Assembly: GCF_016545825.1 (NCBI RefSeq)
Contig: NC_052620.1
Location: 42,935,305 to 42,999,304 of the forward strand
Direction of reading: 5' to 3'
Length of the DNA: 64,000 nucleotides
From: Eucalyptus grandis
Taxonomy: Eukaryota > Streptophyta > Magnoliopsida > Myrtales > Myrtaceae
This document shows, piece by piece, positions 1 to 10,850 of the stretch (position 1 is the first letter of the stretch; each line of letters begins with the position of its first letter). Position numbers and translations under genes: made by a program. A model generated the notes under the pieces. That model was not told where the DNA came from, did no database searches, and saw only the letters and a program-made list of their open reading frames with translations.

Positions 1-186
1 GGAGCACGCACTCTTGTTAAAGTTCCTTGGCGCATTCCGCGCCGGGTTCGTGCCGCCGAGGACAAGGCCGAGCGCCTGAGGTGCTCGAGCCCGATCCTCG
101 ACGTCGAGAGGACGTCGGGCTGAGCCGCCCGTCCCCATTGAGTTGGTTCACCGGTTCTCTGGTCATTCTGCTGGGCGGGGATTCGA
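1..186 (-). other. ITS1 of nuclear rDNA (partial)
   Basis: Read on the minus strand, this follows directly from an 18S rRNA 3' end. It contains the ITS1 motif conserved in flowering plants, a GGC-rich arm followed by GCGCCAAGGAA, at about 23-43. It is GC-rich, unlike the AT-rich DNA to its right. The spacer runs off the left edge, so 5.8S is not seen. This supports an angiosperm nuclear origin. Confidence 0.9.
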
Positions 187-202
187 CAATGATCCTTCCG
201 CA

Positions 203-255
<53 letters not shown>

Positions 256-300
256 GGTGGACTTCTCGCGACGTCATCGGCGGCGACCGCCCACGTCGCC

Positions 301-348
<48 letters not shown>

Positions 349-363
349 TAAAAGGTGTACACT
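187..363 (-). rRNA. 18S rRNA, 3' end fragment
   Basis: The minus strand matches the 3' end of eukaryotic small-subunit rRNA, including AAGTCGTAACAAGG and the terminal GGAAGGATCATTG. One C is missing from the usual GAACCTGCGG near 212. The similarity stops at about 363, within the region that normally reads GGCGGTGTGTACAAAGGG, and the copia LTR begins at 365. Only about 177 nt of an approximately 1.8-kb gene remain. This is either a truncated rDNA copy outside a functional array or the edge of an array broken by the retroelement. Confidence 0.92.
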
Positions 364-364
364 T

Positions 365-592
365 TGTGAGGATAATTATGTGTATTAGAGTTAGAGGAGA
401 AATTTGAGCATTATTTATAAAATTTCTAGGCATGTCCTCTTATTACAAATCGAGCTCAATTCAGCTTATACTAGTCAACCTTATATTAGATTAATTAAGA
501 AACTTTATATCTCACCTTATAGATTAATCTTGTAAAACGGTACATTGCAATATCAATTAATGTAACTCATATTAGGAAAATTCTTATTTTCA
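365..592 (-). repeat. 3' LTR of the copia element
   Basis: This starts TGTGAGGATAATT and ends TTTTCA on the plus strand, so it has the TG...CA ends of an LTR in either orientation. It aligns along its length with 18510-18735, with many substitutions and small indels, which indicates an old insertion. Confidence 0.85.
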
Positions 593-1139
593 CCCACTTG
601 AACTATATTAATCAAAATTGTATTATGTATGCACACTTTGATCTAGATATAATTTTTAATAATCAATCATATTCCATAAAGTCTCAAATATCGAATTATG
701 GCAATAATTGCATGTATATACACAAAGCCTTCCATGATCACAAGTGTTTTTAACAATATTGATATGAATTCAATATGGTAATATGGCAAATGGATAACAT
801 CTCTTATAGAGAGTAATACTTTATATGTCATCCTCTTTATCAATTACCATTCTCTTGCTTTAACTATCACAAAAACCCGTGCCACTAAAAAAATATCTTT
901 ATTATTGCGATGAACCCTCATATGTTTTGTTCTAATGATTAACCTTTTTTTTTTTATGTGTAACAAGACATATGTTAAATGCTAATAACCGTATGCCATA
1001 GTCTTTACTAAAGGTCTACACCATACATTGAGATTTCCAATAGATATATGTATTTAACTTAATAACAATGTATTCAGAATCACTATATATATATATAAAT
1101 CATAATGTTACTAAAGATAATAAATACCGATGTAAACTT
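593..1139 (-). other. copia 3' non-coding region with polypurine tract
   Basis: Immediately inside the 3' LTR, the minus strand reads TTCAAGTGGG (about 593-604). This is the polypurine tract expected next to a copia 3' LTR. The rest, up to the RNase H remnant, is AT-rich with no recognisable coding potential. Confidence 0.6.
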
Positions 1140-1591
1140 TATTAAAGTAAAAAACGAAACAACTCCCACTAAACAACAGTATTTCATGATGTTCCTAAGC
1201 CAATATTAATGACATGTTCAAAAACACAATGACGAAGGTATTTACTTAGTGAATCTGCAACCATATCATTTATGGAAATATGCTCTATTGTAATATCATT
1301 ATTTTGTATCACTTATTTATGATAAAAAAACTTGACCACCATATGTTTAGACCCCTTAAGATCTCTCTTGTTAATAAACAAAATTACAGAGTTATTGTCT
1401 CAATATAACCGTATGGATCTATCCAAAATTAAATACGATCAACTCCTCAATAAGGTTCCGAAGCCAAATAATTTGAATAACAACCGAAAAGTATGCTACA
1501 AACTCCACCTACATGGCAGAGAATGATATAGATTTCTATTTACTGTACCTCTTGCTAACATAAAGGTGTATTACATTGTTGACTTCATGTC
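1140..1591 (-). pseudogene. copia RNase H, C-terminal part
   Basis: Reading right to left, scattered frames give copia RNase H signatures. These are an EFVAYF segment (usual AEYVA) followed by IIWLRN near 1510-1450, then DNNSV and KHMVVKFF equivalents, and SIND MVADSLSK near 1270-1240 (usual family end IADPLTK). Stops and frameshifts interrupt it. It continues at 4655 on the other side of the hAT-type insertion. Confidence 0.75.
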
Positions 1592-1599
1592 ATCTTAAT

Positions 1600-1735
1600 T
1601 AGGGTGAGCGTGGTTCCGGGTAGAACCGGGAACCGGAACCGAACCGGAGGAGGTTCCGGTTCGGTTCCCGGGTTCTAAGGGGACAGTTCCCGGTTCCGGT
1701 TCCCAGGAACCGGAACTGAGGAACCGGAACCGGCG
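1600..1735. repeat. Left subterminal repeat region of the hAT-type element
   Basis: Clustered direct and inverted copies of GGTTCC/GGAACC/ACCGG follow the left terminal inverted repeat. In hAT elements such motifs usually bind the transposase; that role is inferred from the family. Confidence 0.65.
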
Positions 1736-1739
1736 CAAA

Positions 1740-1889
1740 GTTAAAAAAATAAAAACCCTAATTCCTTCCACGCGATTCCCCCCCTCCCCCGCCCTTCTAT
1801 TCAACTTTCCCCCTTTCCCTTTCTTTTTCTCTCTCTTTTTCTCCACTTTTTCCTCCTCACGTCACTTCCTGCCCCCACTTTTTCTTTTC

Positions 1890-1920
<31 letters not shown>

Positions 1921-2853
1921 TCCCCTCTCTCGGCCGAACCCCCCCTCTTCTTCTTCTTCTTCCTTCCTCTCGCCGGTTGCTGCTTCACCCACCACCACAC
2001 CGCCGCCCCACGCCCTACTCACCACCACCTCTTGGCCACCGAACCCCCCACCACCCACTGCTCGTCCAACAAGCCATCTCACCGTTGAGCCCGACGAGCT
2101 GTCTTGCCGTCCGCACCACCGTGAGGCACCGCCGCCCCGTCCCTAAGCCACCATCACCATCTCTTGCTGCCGCTTGCTAAGCCGTCCGGCCATCGTTGCT
2201 CCGAACCGTCACCACCTCCACCCGAACCGAGTTCTTCCCCTTGGCCGTGGGTTGAGCCGCGGCTGCCGCCGTCTTCGGTGTGCCGTTCATGCCGCCATTG
2301 GTGCTGTGAGACTCGTGCCCTCGTCGCCGTCGCGCCACCGTCGCCGCGTGCTCGCCGTCGCGATCAAGAAGAAGCTGGTGAAGAAGATGAGGCGAACAGG
2401 CCCATCCCTCACTGGATTCGCATGCGGACCGACAACACCATCAGTTCATATCCAATTCCTTCACGTTTTGTCCAAAAAAAGCTGTCTTCTTATTTTATTT
2501 TATTTTTTTGTGGCCTAATTTTTGTCGCCGAAATCGTTCAGGTACAACGCGAAGCGTTGTGCACCGCGCCGCACCAAGCTAGGGTTCCGAGGTGTTTTCA
2601 TGGGAGGAGGTGCTTTTGTTCTCATATGTTGTTTCTTATACTTTTAAATTATTTGACGTTCATGGTGACAATATTAGATATATCACTTTTGATTTTTTAG
2701 AAATATTACTATTGGGATTTTGAGGAAGCCGTATCATATGAAATTCATTATCACAGTTGTCTGACTTTTGCTCTAAATCTATGTCTTGGTGTTGTGTGAG
2801 TTAGTATTTTCTTGCTTGAAATTATTTTGACTGGCTTAAATGCTGGTCTCTAG
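1740..2853 (+). other. Captured leader-like, CT- and proline-codon-rich segment
   Basis: The segment begins near AAAACCCTAATTCC, runs into a CT-rich tract with (CT)n at about 1889-1913, and then GC-rich DNA to about 2420. This resembles a plant 5' UTR and first exon. Frames of up to 178 codons are open but are dominated by proline, serine and arginine from the base composition, with no domain I recognise. From about 2460 it becomes AT-rich, like an intron. It may come from the same methyltransferase gene as the downstream exons or from a second source; the sequence does not decide. Confidence 0.45.
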
Positions 2854-4423
2854 GGGTGCTTTGAAGCCAACGGATATCGAGCCGCTCCGGGTTCATGTCA
2901 CATGCGCGTGGTTTTGCCCTGAAGTTGGCTTTCAATCATGAGAAAATGGAACCAGCCACCGGAGTACTTAGAATTCCTCCAACTTCTTTTTGAAGGTAAT
3001 CCATACTTATTTAGATTTACAGTTTTGAAGATTGTTGTTTCTTTGATGTGGTGGATTGTACTTATTGTGGGAATGATAAAAGCATTTAGCAATAGAGGAG
3101 AACCTGATTTCATAATAGCTTTATAGCAGCTTACCGTTCAGTTGAGTATTTGAGTTTGATGTTGATTTTGTTTGTTGTCTACTGCTTAGTTTATTTGCCA
3201 TTAACTTCTAGATGCTCGGTGCTTCTTTTCAAATGCTTTTCTTTGCTTGTGGTGCGTAGTTGTGTAATATGTAAGGGAGACTCATGGTTCCCGCACTCAA
3301 TGCAGCAGATGTCCTACTTATTTTCAAGTTATGTGTGCTGCAAGAGCAGGACACAGCATGGAAGTAATTCCTTATATAGATATATAATATTTTCATGACT
3401 TTTATCAGAACTAACATTGGTAGAATTTCTTGAGCTGGATTTTTTAATCTATTCTGACGCTCGCTCTTGCTTTCTTTCTATTTTCTTTGGCGTTGGATTT
3501 CAAGGAAGGATATGTTAGATAGATACTCATGTAAGTTTACACTGATTCTATATCTTTGTTTTCAGTTACACTGCCTGGAGAAGAGCGGGAGTCAAATAAC
3601 AAAGAAGTTGATATATTGCGCCGATCATAGGTTAGATTGGTTCCCCTTGTCTACATGTTTTAATTCTCTGCTTCAATCTCATGTCCAGCTGTTTTGTTAA
3701 GTCTATTGCCTAGAAGATTTAACAACTATGATCCATTGACTAAAAACTATATGGTGCATGCTGCCTTGTCCTGGAAAAATATGATTTTACTTGGATGATT
3801 ATGCAGAAGGTTCGACAGCCAAGAGGTTGATTATAACTATGTCATGGTCATTAACAAGTACGTTTGCTCCTCCAATTTTATCATCGCATTTTGCTTGATG
3901 TGTCTTTCATAATGGCTAATATTAAATTACTGTTTCAGAGACAGAAAAGCATCGAATATGTTTCGGTAAATCTAGTATACATGGATGGGGACCCTTTGCT
4001 CCAAGAAATATTCAGGAAGGAGAAATGGTACCTTCTCCTGAAAACTACCTCATTATTTGCATGTTATGCTTTAGTTGGACGGAAATGCTGTATTTGTCAT
4101 TGTACTTTTCATTTATTCTTGGAAATGGAGGACATGATAAAAAGAGACAAGTACAGCGATTTATATTCTCAAATGTTTTTCGTTTTTTCATTACCATAAA
4201 GAGTGGAGTTTAGGAAGTGTGTTTCTTCATGATTTTCCCTCCCAAAGCTTTGTCTCTTTGGCTCATCAAAGTTCATTGATTAGCATTGAAATCATGATCT
4301 GCATTATCTGTCGCTTTGTCTTCTAAACATGCTTTGAGACATTGTGCAGCTCTTCAAGATCGTGAAGAACTTGTAATCGATGCCACAAATAAAGGGAATA
4401 TAGCTTGGCTAATTAATCATTCG
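2854..4423 (+). pseudogene. ATX3/4/5-like trithorax H3K4 methyltransferase, captured exon fragment
   Basis: Five exon remnants with AG/GT borders match the extended PHD and SET region of plant ATX3/4/5-type methyltransferases, which act on nuclear histone H3. Exon 2854-2995 gives HVTCAWFCPEVGF and EKMEPATGVLRIP. Exon 3260-3363 gives CVICKG, then after a frameshift RCPTYFQVMCAARAGHSME. Exon 3566-3630 gives LHCLEKSGSQITKKLIYCA. Exon 3939-4027 gives RICFGKSSIHGWGPF and RNIQEGEM, the start of SET. Exon 4350-4423 gives LVIDATNKGNIAWLINHS and then GTAAGT. The exon coding the centre of SET, with the EYRGEQVR segment, is absent, and at least three small frameshifts are present. The copy cannot encode an active enzyme. 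The exon at about 3807-3856 is uncertain. Confidence 0.88.
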
Positions 4424-4469
4424 GTAAGTTCCAATAGAAGCATTTTTAAAACTAAAAATGAAAAAAAAA

Positions 4470-4645
4470 AAGAACCCGTTGGAACTTGTTGGAACCTGAA
4501 CCGACCCCCAACCCTGTGACGGGGTAGATTCCAGTTCTTGATTCTCACGGGTAGGTTCCGTGTTCCCAAAATGAGGAACCTCGTACCCGAGGTAGGTTCT
4601 GGTTCCAAGCGGAACCTCGTAAGGAACCGGGAACCGCCACCCCTA
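4470..4645. repeat. Right subterminal repeat region and TIR of the hAT-type element
   Basis: Multiple GGTTCC/GGAACC copies mirror those at 1605-1735 and end in GCCACCCCTA, the right terminal inverted repeat, immediately before the ATCTTAAT duplication. Confidence 0.7.
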
Positions 4646-4654
4646 ATCTTAATA

Positions 4655-6272
4655 GCCAACAAAGTTTGCATCCAAATATCCTATTAGTTGCAAGACTTGA
4701 ACATGTCTATAAATCAGCATATAGTCTTTTATCCTTTTTAAGTACCTCAAAAACTTTTTGGCAATAACCCAATGATTGTGTCCTGAATTTAACTAATATT
4801 TGTCTAAAAATCCTGTCACATGTTTGGTCTAGTGCAAATTTGAGCATATATGATACTTTCAAGTGCATCAACACAAGTTACATCCTTTAGTTGAGCTTTC
4901 TCAATGTCTGAATGAGGACATTGTGACAAATTCAATTCATCATCCTTAATGAGAGGAGTAATTTTTTATTTACAATATTGTATACTAAATCTTTCTAAAA
5001 TATGATCAACAAATATCCTCTAAGATAAACCAAATATATAACAAGAATGATCCTTACTGATCTTAATGCCGGTGATAAAAGAAGCATCATCAATGTCCTT
5101 TATCTTAAATTTTTTTGATAATATATGCTTTGTCTCATACAGTTTTTCAAGATCCCCACTTGCAAGTAAGATATTATGTACATAAAGTGTGAGAAAAATA
5201 AATTTCCTTCTACTGATCTTGCAATATATATACCGATTTACTTTATTCTCAACTAAATTAAGTGATAACACTATGAAACTTTAATAACATTGTGTGGAAA
5301 CTTGTTTGAGGTTATGAATAAAACTTTTCAGTTTACACACAAAGTTACTTGAATCATCTACTATAAAACTTTCGGGTTGCACCATATAGACGTTGTTATC
5401 AAAGTATTCATTTAGAAAGATAGTTTTAACATCCACCTAGCATAACTCCATATCAAAATGAGCTACTAATGCAAAAGAGATTAGAAAAATATTTCTTCAC
5501 TATTTATCATTTCTTTCTAAGTGAAACCCTTGACTACTAGTTTGACTTTAAACTCCCAAATCTTTCTTTATAGCCTCTTTTAGTCTTATACACCCATTTA
5601 CACTTGATAAGCTCATGACCTTCAAGCAACTCAACAAGTTTCCAAATACTATTATGTTTTGTAGATTGCATCTTGTCTTTCATCATATCTTACTAGAGAT
5701 CTGATTAGGCACAAGAAACAACATTTATATAAATCACTAAATCAATTATGTAGCAGATATCGTAGTCATGCTCTCATAAATAGATTACATAATCTGGTAG
5801 CATAACTAATTGTCTTCCCTAAGAGATCTCTTGAGTAAAGTTACAATCATTTCATTTTGCACCTGAAAGGCTTGAGAAACTTTATCAAAACTATCTCAAT
5901 GACAGTATCTTGAATCTCAACAAGCTTAGTCTGTGGTGTAAGAGACTCCACAATTGTCTGCACAAGTGAAAATAAAGATACAAAGATCTCTACCATACTA
6001 TTATATTTGATAGTCTGAGAACAGTTATTTTCTGCGGCTATGTCAAACTTTAGAAACTTTACTATCCGTGATTTTAGAATTCTCGTGCCTTCACTGGAAT
6101 TATAAAATCGATACCCTTTCAAATAATCTAGGTAAGATACGAAATGATATCGAGTGATTCTAAATTCCAATATACTTAACATTGGATTATATAACATCAC
6201 TTCGTAGGACACCCCTAAATTTTAAGATGATTTAAGTTAGATTAATGTCCAATCCATAACTCAAAAGGAGTC
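4655..6272 (-). pseudogene. copia pol: integrase C-terminus, reverse transcriptase, RNase H start
   Basis: Reading right to left, 6265-6245 gives TPFELWIGH (integrase C-terminal TPYELW). Next, 6212-6050 gives YNPMLSILEFRITRYHFVSY and KGYRFY. The reverse transcriptase starts near 5695 with LVELLEGHELIKCKWVYKTK. It continues with DVKTIFLN near 5430, LKSFIHNLKQVS near 5310 and YVHNILLASGD near 5185, where the catalytic YVDD is changed to YVHN. The tail KIKDIDDASFITGIKI near 5100 runs into the RNase H start YAQICTRP near 4810. Stops are frequent, so it is non-functional. The right edge is cut by the solo LTR at 6273 and the left edge by the hAT element. Confidence 0.85.
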
Positions 6273-6639
6273 TGTCACGCCCGATCCTTCAAGTGTGCGA
6301 ACATCCCACATCGGTCGATAAACTTGCGATATCCCAAGACGCGTCGCCGCTCTATTCTTTCTATTTTTTTTTTATTAAACACAAGTGGGACGTACTATAA
6401 ACACCTAATCAATCAACAAAGAGGGATAGTAAAAACATCTCAACAAGCTTTTTCAAAAACATTACTTCTATTTATAAACTTGTTAACCCGAGAAATTTCA
6501 CATTTACAAACCATTACAAAAACAAATAAGAGTCAGGTTAACCTAAACTTCCTTAATGCCAAGCTAATCCTCGCCTCCAAAGGGATCCCGACCGCATGTG
6601 ATGGTTCTCCAAACCACAGGCCTAAAAATATTTAAACAA

Positions 6640-7230
6640 CAACGGGATGAGATATAAATTTTAGCGAGTCAACATTCTACAACAACGGGATGAGATATAA
6701 ATTTTAAGAGTCAACATTCTAAGCCTTGATTTAGACGCTAACTCTTCTCGAAGATAGCTTAAACACACACGTTATGCAAACTTCCCTTGCCAATGCACAT
6801 CTTGTATGCCAATATCAATGCAACAAGCATAATCAATAACCAGAATACATACTGTCATGCATCAACCATCCACACATATCATGATTATAAGATAAAACCC
6901 ATTTTGGCTTGTCTCATACCATGCCTCACAGTTTTACCCCAAACTCAAGCGCCATGCAGCACAATCATTTACACGTGTTTTGATTATTATAACGCCGAAC
7001 CACGGCCAACACACAAGTCGGCAATCTTCCAATATAACCGGGTATCGTCCCACCCCATCGAACGCAGTATCGTTTAGAATCCCTGCCAAGATGGCATTCT
7101 AAAAATAAAAATAAAAATTTGATTCGGCCTCAACCTTGACTCGACATCCAGACCCCCACTGAACATCTAATAAAAATCGAGCATCACCCCAAACTTCCGT
7201 TGGATGACGGGTTCGATTAAATGACTACAC
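6640..7230 (-). repeat. Conserved inner LTR segment of copy A with a local ~50-bp duplication
   Basis: CAACAACGGGATGAGATATAAATTTTA occurs in two adjacent copies near 6640 and 6682. The same segment occurs once, in reverse complement, in copy B near 32310-32345 (AATTTATTATCATCCCGTCG). This ties copies A and B to one family. No coding potential was seen. Confidence 0.6.
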
Positions 7231-7416
7231 AAGCACACCAATAGCCAAGCCAATTTATTTGTTATTAATTAGCCCAATATAAATGAGTATGTGCTCAAAT
7301 AACAAGTTTTGGCAATTTTTACTCTTAAAATTGCAGTAAACTATTTGCACATGATCACGCATTTAAAATCAACTTGCCAATTTTTTTTTTGGCCAAATTT
7401 TGCACACTTAACTTTT

Positions 7417-7865
7417 AGGTTAATGCCCTAAAAACCTAAAGCTGGTACACCTGTGACAAATTTACCAAAAACTAATTTTTTGACCACCCAAAACCCCAAA
7501 CTAGTACACATTTGAAAATTTTACCTCAAACCGGTATACTTGTAAGAAATTTACTCTATTAGTTTCTGTTAAATTTTACCGTCAAATTAATAAATTAAAT
7601 GACACGTGACAGTTCATTGGTATATCAATTTGTGATTTTACTTTCCGTTTGTCACAGTTATACAATTTTTGTAATTTTTGTGGTATTAATCCAATTTAAC
7701 GGATGATATATTTGTCACAAATGTACCACTTTATGATTTTTTACTATCGAATAAATTAGTTTGAAGTAAATTTGTCACAAACAACCAGTTTATGATTTTT
7801 TATAGTCAGCTGGGGTAAATTTATCATAGGTATATTAGTTTGGGATTTTTCAGAGTATTAACCCT
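7417..7865. mobile_element. Short TIR transposon (MITE-like) inside solo LTR A
   Basis: The ends are inverted repeats of about 50 bp. The left starts AGGTTAATGCCCTAAAAACC and continues CTGGTACACCTGTGACAAATTTACC. The right, in reverse complement, starts AGGGTTAATACTCTGAAAAA and continues ATACCTATGATAAATTTACC. The interior is AT-rich and non-coding. A clear target-site duplication was not found. Confidence 0.65.
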
Positions 7866-9302
7866 AATTTGTAAACTCCATTATCCCATTTAACACGTAA
7901 AATGCGGCGTCCAAATCAGACATCTCAAAATATGTCATTTTCTTGATAAATAAACCTTTTTTGAAAATATATTAAATAAGACCTATAATTGCACAATCAT
8001 TAATATGGCATAGCAAGTACAAACAATCAGAATTAAGCATAAACTCATCCAAAAACGAGCATAAAATTTTATTTAAAGGCTAATCCATAATTAAGTATAC
8101 TAATCGTGATTAATTAGGCTAATTGCAATTATTTAAACTAAACTCGATTAATTAATCTAACTATAATTAATTAAAAATTAATCGTTGTTAATTAATATAA
8201 TTACAATTAATTAAACAAATTACGATTAATTAAGACTAACGTTAATTACTTAAACTAATCGTACTTAACCTTAATGTAAACTGTCGTTAATCGCAATTAA
8301 GGATAAACTAAAATTAACTAATACTAACCGTCATTAACCTTAAACTAATCTACCCTAAACGTTATTAACTACTTAATCAAGAATTAAAAGTTAACTTACA
8401 GTTTTTCGACAAAGGACGGACTCGTGACGACGATGCGCAATGGCGTTGAGGGCACGACGTTTGTGGATCAATTGAGACTCCGACGGTGGCGGCGGCTTAA
8501 GCTCACAACTTGAGCTTGGGTGTTCAAGGGTGACAGCTCGGCGGACAACGTGAGAGACGCGAGCGTGGCTTGTGGCGGTGGTTCGGAGGACGACACAACA
8601 GCGACAAGGTGGTGCTAATGGAAGTGGCGGTGGACAAAGGTGATGAGAGTGGTTAGATGGGGATGCGGGTGATGGTGGTGACGATGGTGGTGGTGGTGGG
8701 ATGATGATGGTGATGAAGATGAGAGGGGCGGCTAAGCAAGGAAATGGAAGGAGAAGAAGATGGGGTGAGAGGAAAATCGAGGGGAGGGGCTATGGCCAAG
8801 TTGAGGGAAAAAGTGAGGAGAGAAGAGAAAGGAAGAAGGAAGGGGGTTGTTCTAGCGATGGGGGAGAAAGAAATGGCATGTAGGGGAGGGGGAGGGGGAG
8901 GGAGAGAGAGAAAATGATCTTTTCAAGATTTTTGTTCTTCAAAATCCCATCACTCTTCACCAACTCCCCTTAAAACCCTTAGTGCCAAGCTTTTGTCCCC
9001 TAAATATCTTCTCATTCCATTTTTCTTTTAAAACCAAAATCTTGACCAACAAATCACCATTTTGCCACTGGGTTTGATTTTTCCATTTTTGGTCTTCAAT
9101 TTTCGTCCGATAATTCCTTTTTTTGAAAATTTCAAACTTGCCGATCATTCGACAATGAGGCAAGTGTTCAATAAATTAGTCCTAAAACTCTCGAAAATTC
9201 GATACTCGAAATTGAATTAAATTTCATAGTTAAAAATCGATCGACACAACTTTAGTACGACATAAACTATTCGAACCCTCCCGAACCCATGGGAGCTTTA
9301 AA
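7866..9302 (-). other. Remainder of solo LTR A: AT tract and CT-rich (minus strand) leader-like tract
   Basis: About 8080-8400 is built of TTAATTA/TAATCG-like repeats, matching the TTAG/ATTAG-rich tract of copy B (about 30690-30890). About 8400-8930 is purine-rich on the plus strand, so CT-rich on the minus strand, matching the leader-like tract of copy B (about 30170-30680). No protein gene is supported. The AT-rich stretch 8940-9302 ends at the LINE insertion. Confidence 0.55.
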
Positions 9303-9639
9303 CCCCAAAACCTAAATCACTGTTCCATCTTGTAGCTTTGTGGAATTCATACCATTTGAAAGCAGAAAATTTTTGCCCAAAATCATGGGTATCCAAAACC
9401 CAAACTCTAAAACCATCACGAAACGCAACCCCCTTTCCGTTTCACAGAAATCGAGCGTGGAGTAGCACCATTCGACAGATTTCGACTCCCATCCACCCTT
9501 TTGCGGAGCTCCCTTCAATCGCCCACTACCCAAAGCCACAAGATCTCCACAGAACAGTCCCAAAGAAAACTTCATCCTTTACTGACGGTGACGCCTACAA
9601 CCATCAATCCCAAAAAGAGTGCCTAATTTGATGTCGGAA

Positions 9640-10850
9640 TGGTACTGATGAGGAAAATCAATGCCGTCTTGCTGCCCTCTGCAAGAGTTTAGGCCATTTA
9701 TGGTCAACCAATGATGTGATTGAAGTACAGCAGGAAATCTCCCATAACAAACGCATTGAATGCAGTCACACTCTTTGATAAGTTATATTCAAAACCCAAT
9801 GTGAATTTTCAAGCATTTTGCAACACTATGAAGAAGGCATGGAAATCAGAGGCTATTGTGTGCTCTCGGAAAGAACCGGCCTCTTCTCATTTGTATTCGA
9901 GACAGAGGAGGAAAAGGAGAGAGTCCTTAAACTACAGGCCATGGTCCTTTGCAAGCAACTTGTTAGTGCTAAAACAATGTGATCCGAGATATTCCCCTGA
10001 ACATTGCTATGACTTTTCTAGATATGAGTTCTAGGTCCATATTGTCGGACTACCCCGAGCTGGATCTTAGAACAAGTATTTTCTGATGTTGCTGGTAAAG
10101 TGGGAGCAAGAAAAGAAATACAATTAGAATCTAAAGGCTATGGTCCCTATAAGACAGAAAAAAGCCAAAGTAGAGATGAATCTTACAGCCCCTCTTAAAA
10201 CAGGGGCTTTAGTCAAGATAGGGAACAAGAATTTATGGGTGGAGTTTAAATATGAGCGTCTCCCTCACTTTTGTTTCTCATGTGGGCGAATTGATCACTA
10301 TGCATCGTATTGTGAGGAGATACCATATGAAACAACGAACTAGGCAGCAAACAAGGTAGGGAAGTACGGGCCGTGGCTCAAAGCAGAAGTAAAAGATAAT
10401 AGTCCGCATTAGGAGACATTTTATGGCAAGGTTGATCTTAATGATGAAGAAGAAGAGTCTGTATCTGAAACTCCCGTGGAGACAATCAATGTGGAAGTTA
10501 CTACAAGGGCAGAAATTGAAACAACTAACCCCCTTTCCTAGAACAAGAAACGAGTAGATAGCCCTTCTTCAATGGTGGAAAGAGATGGCCGAGAGATGCT
10601 TTCAACAGCCAAAGAGGGAAGTGGAAAACAGCTGATGTTACTAGAAGGTCCAACTAATGCAAGACTCGAACATTATGGGTGATGCTGAAAAGAAGATGAT
10701 GAAGTATCAAAAAACAAAGAAACATAAAAGAGCGAAGTTTCTACCTCTTCTATTTCGGATGATCGAATTATTAGATACCCCCGTGCAGCTGGTAAAAGAG
10801 GGGAAGGATTGGGCTTTGGTGGCTAGCCCTAATAAGCCACCAAAGACACC
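9640..10850 (+). pseudogene. LINE ORF1 (DUF4283-like region and zinc knuckle), broken
   Basis: The N-terminal part (about 9650-10100) reads in shifting frames as CRLAALCKSLGHLWS, then a FVFETEEEKERVL segment and WSFASNLLVLK, like the DUF4283 domain of plant LINE ORF1 proteins. At 10272-10313 a CX2CX4HX4C zinc knuckle is intact (CFSCGRIDHYASYC). It follows a WVEFKYERLPHFC lead that is typical of these proteins. ORF1 binds the element RNA. The rest, to 10850, is charged and broken by stops. Confidence 0.78.

Larger units (their letters stand above)
1600..4645 (+). mobile_element. Non-autonomous hAT-type element carrying host gene exons (Pack-hAT)
   Basis: A perfect 8-bp target-site duplication, ATCTTAAT, flanks the element at 1592-1599 and 4646-4653. 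The ends form an imperfect inverted repeat: TAGGGTGAGCGTGGTTCC on the left and TAGGGGTGGCGGTTCC in reverse complement on the right. Both subterminal regions (about 1605-1735 and 4470-4640) are dense in GGTTCC/GGAACC. An 8-bp duplication, short TIRs and repeated subterminal motifs are typical of hAT transposons. No transposase is present. Instead the interior holds a CT-rich leader-like segment and spliced-gene exons with introns. The element splits copia RNase H, so it arrived after the retrotransposon. Confidence 0.85.

Noticed and set aside
2164..2700. 178-codon frame in the hAT-type element
   Set aside because: The peptide is proline-, serine- and arginine-rich from GC composition and then hydrophobic from AT-rich intron-like DNA; no domain and no conservation evidence.
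6640..6720. Two close direct repeats with a spacer as the start of a CRISPR array
   Set aside because: Only two adjacent copies in a plant LTR and no regular spacers; CRISPR arrays are not expected in a plant nuclear genome.
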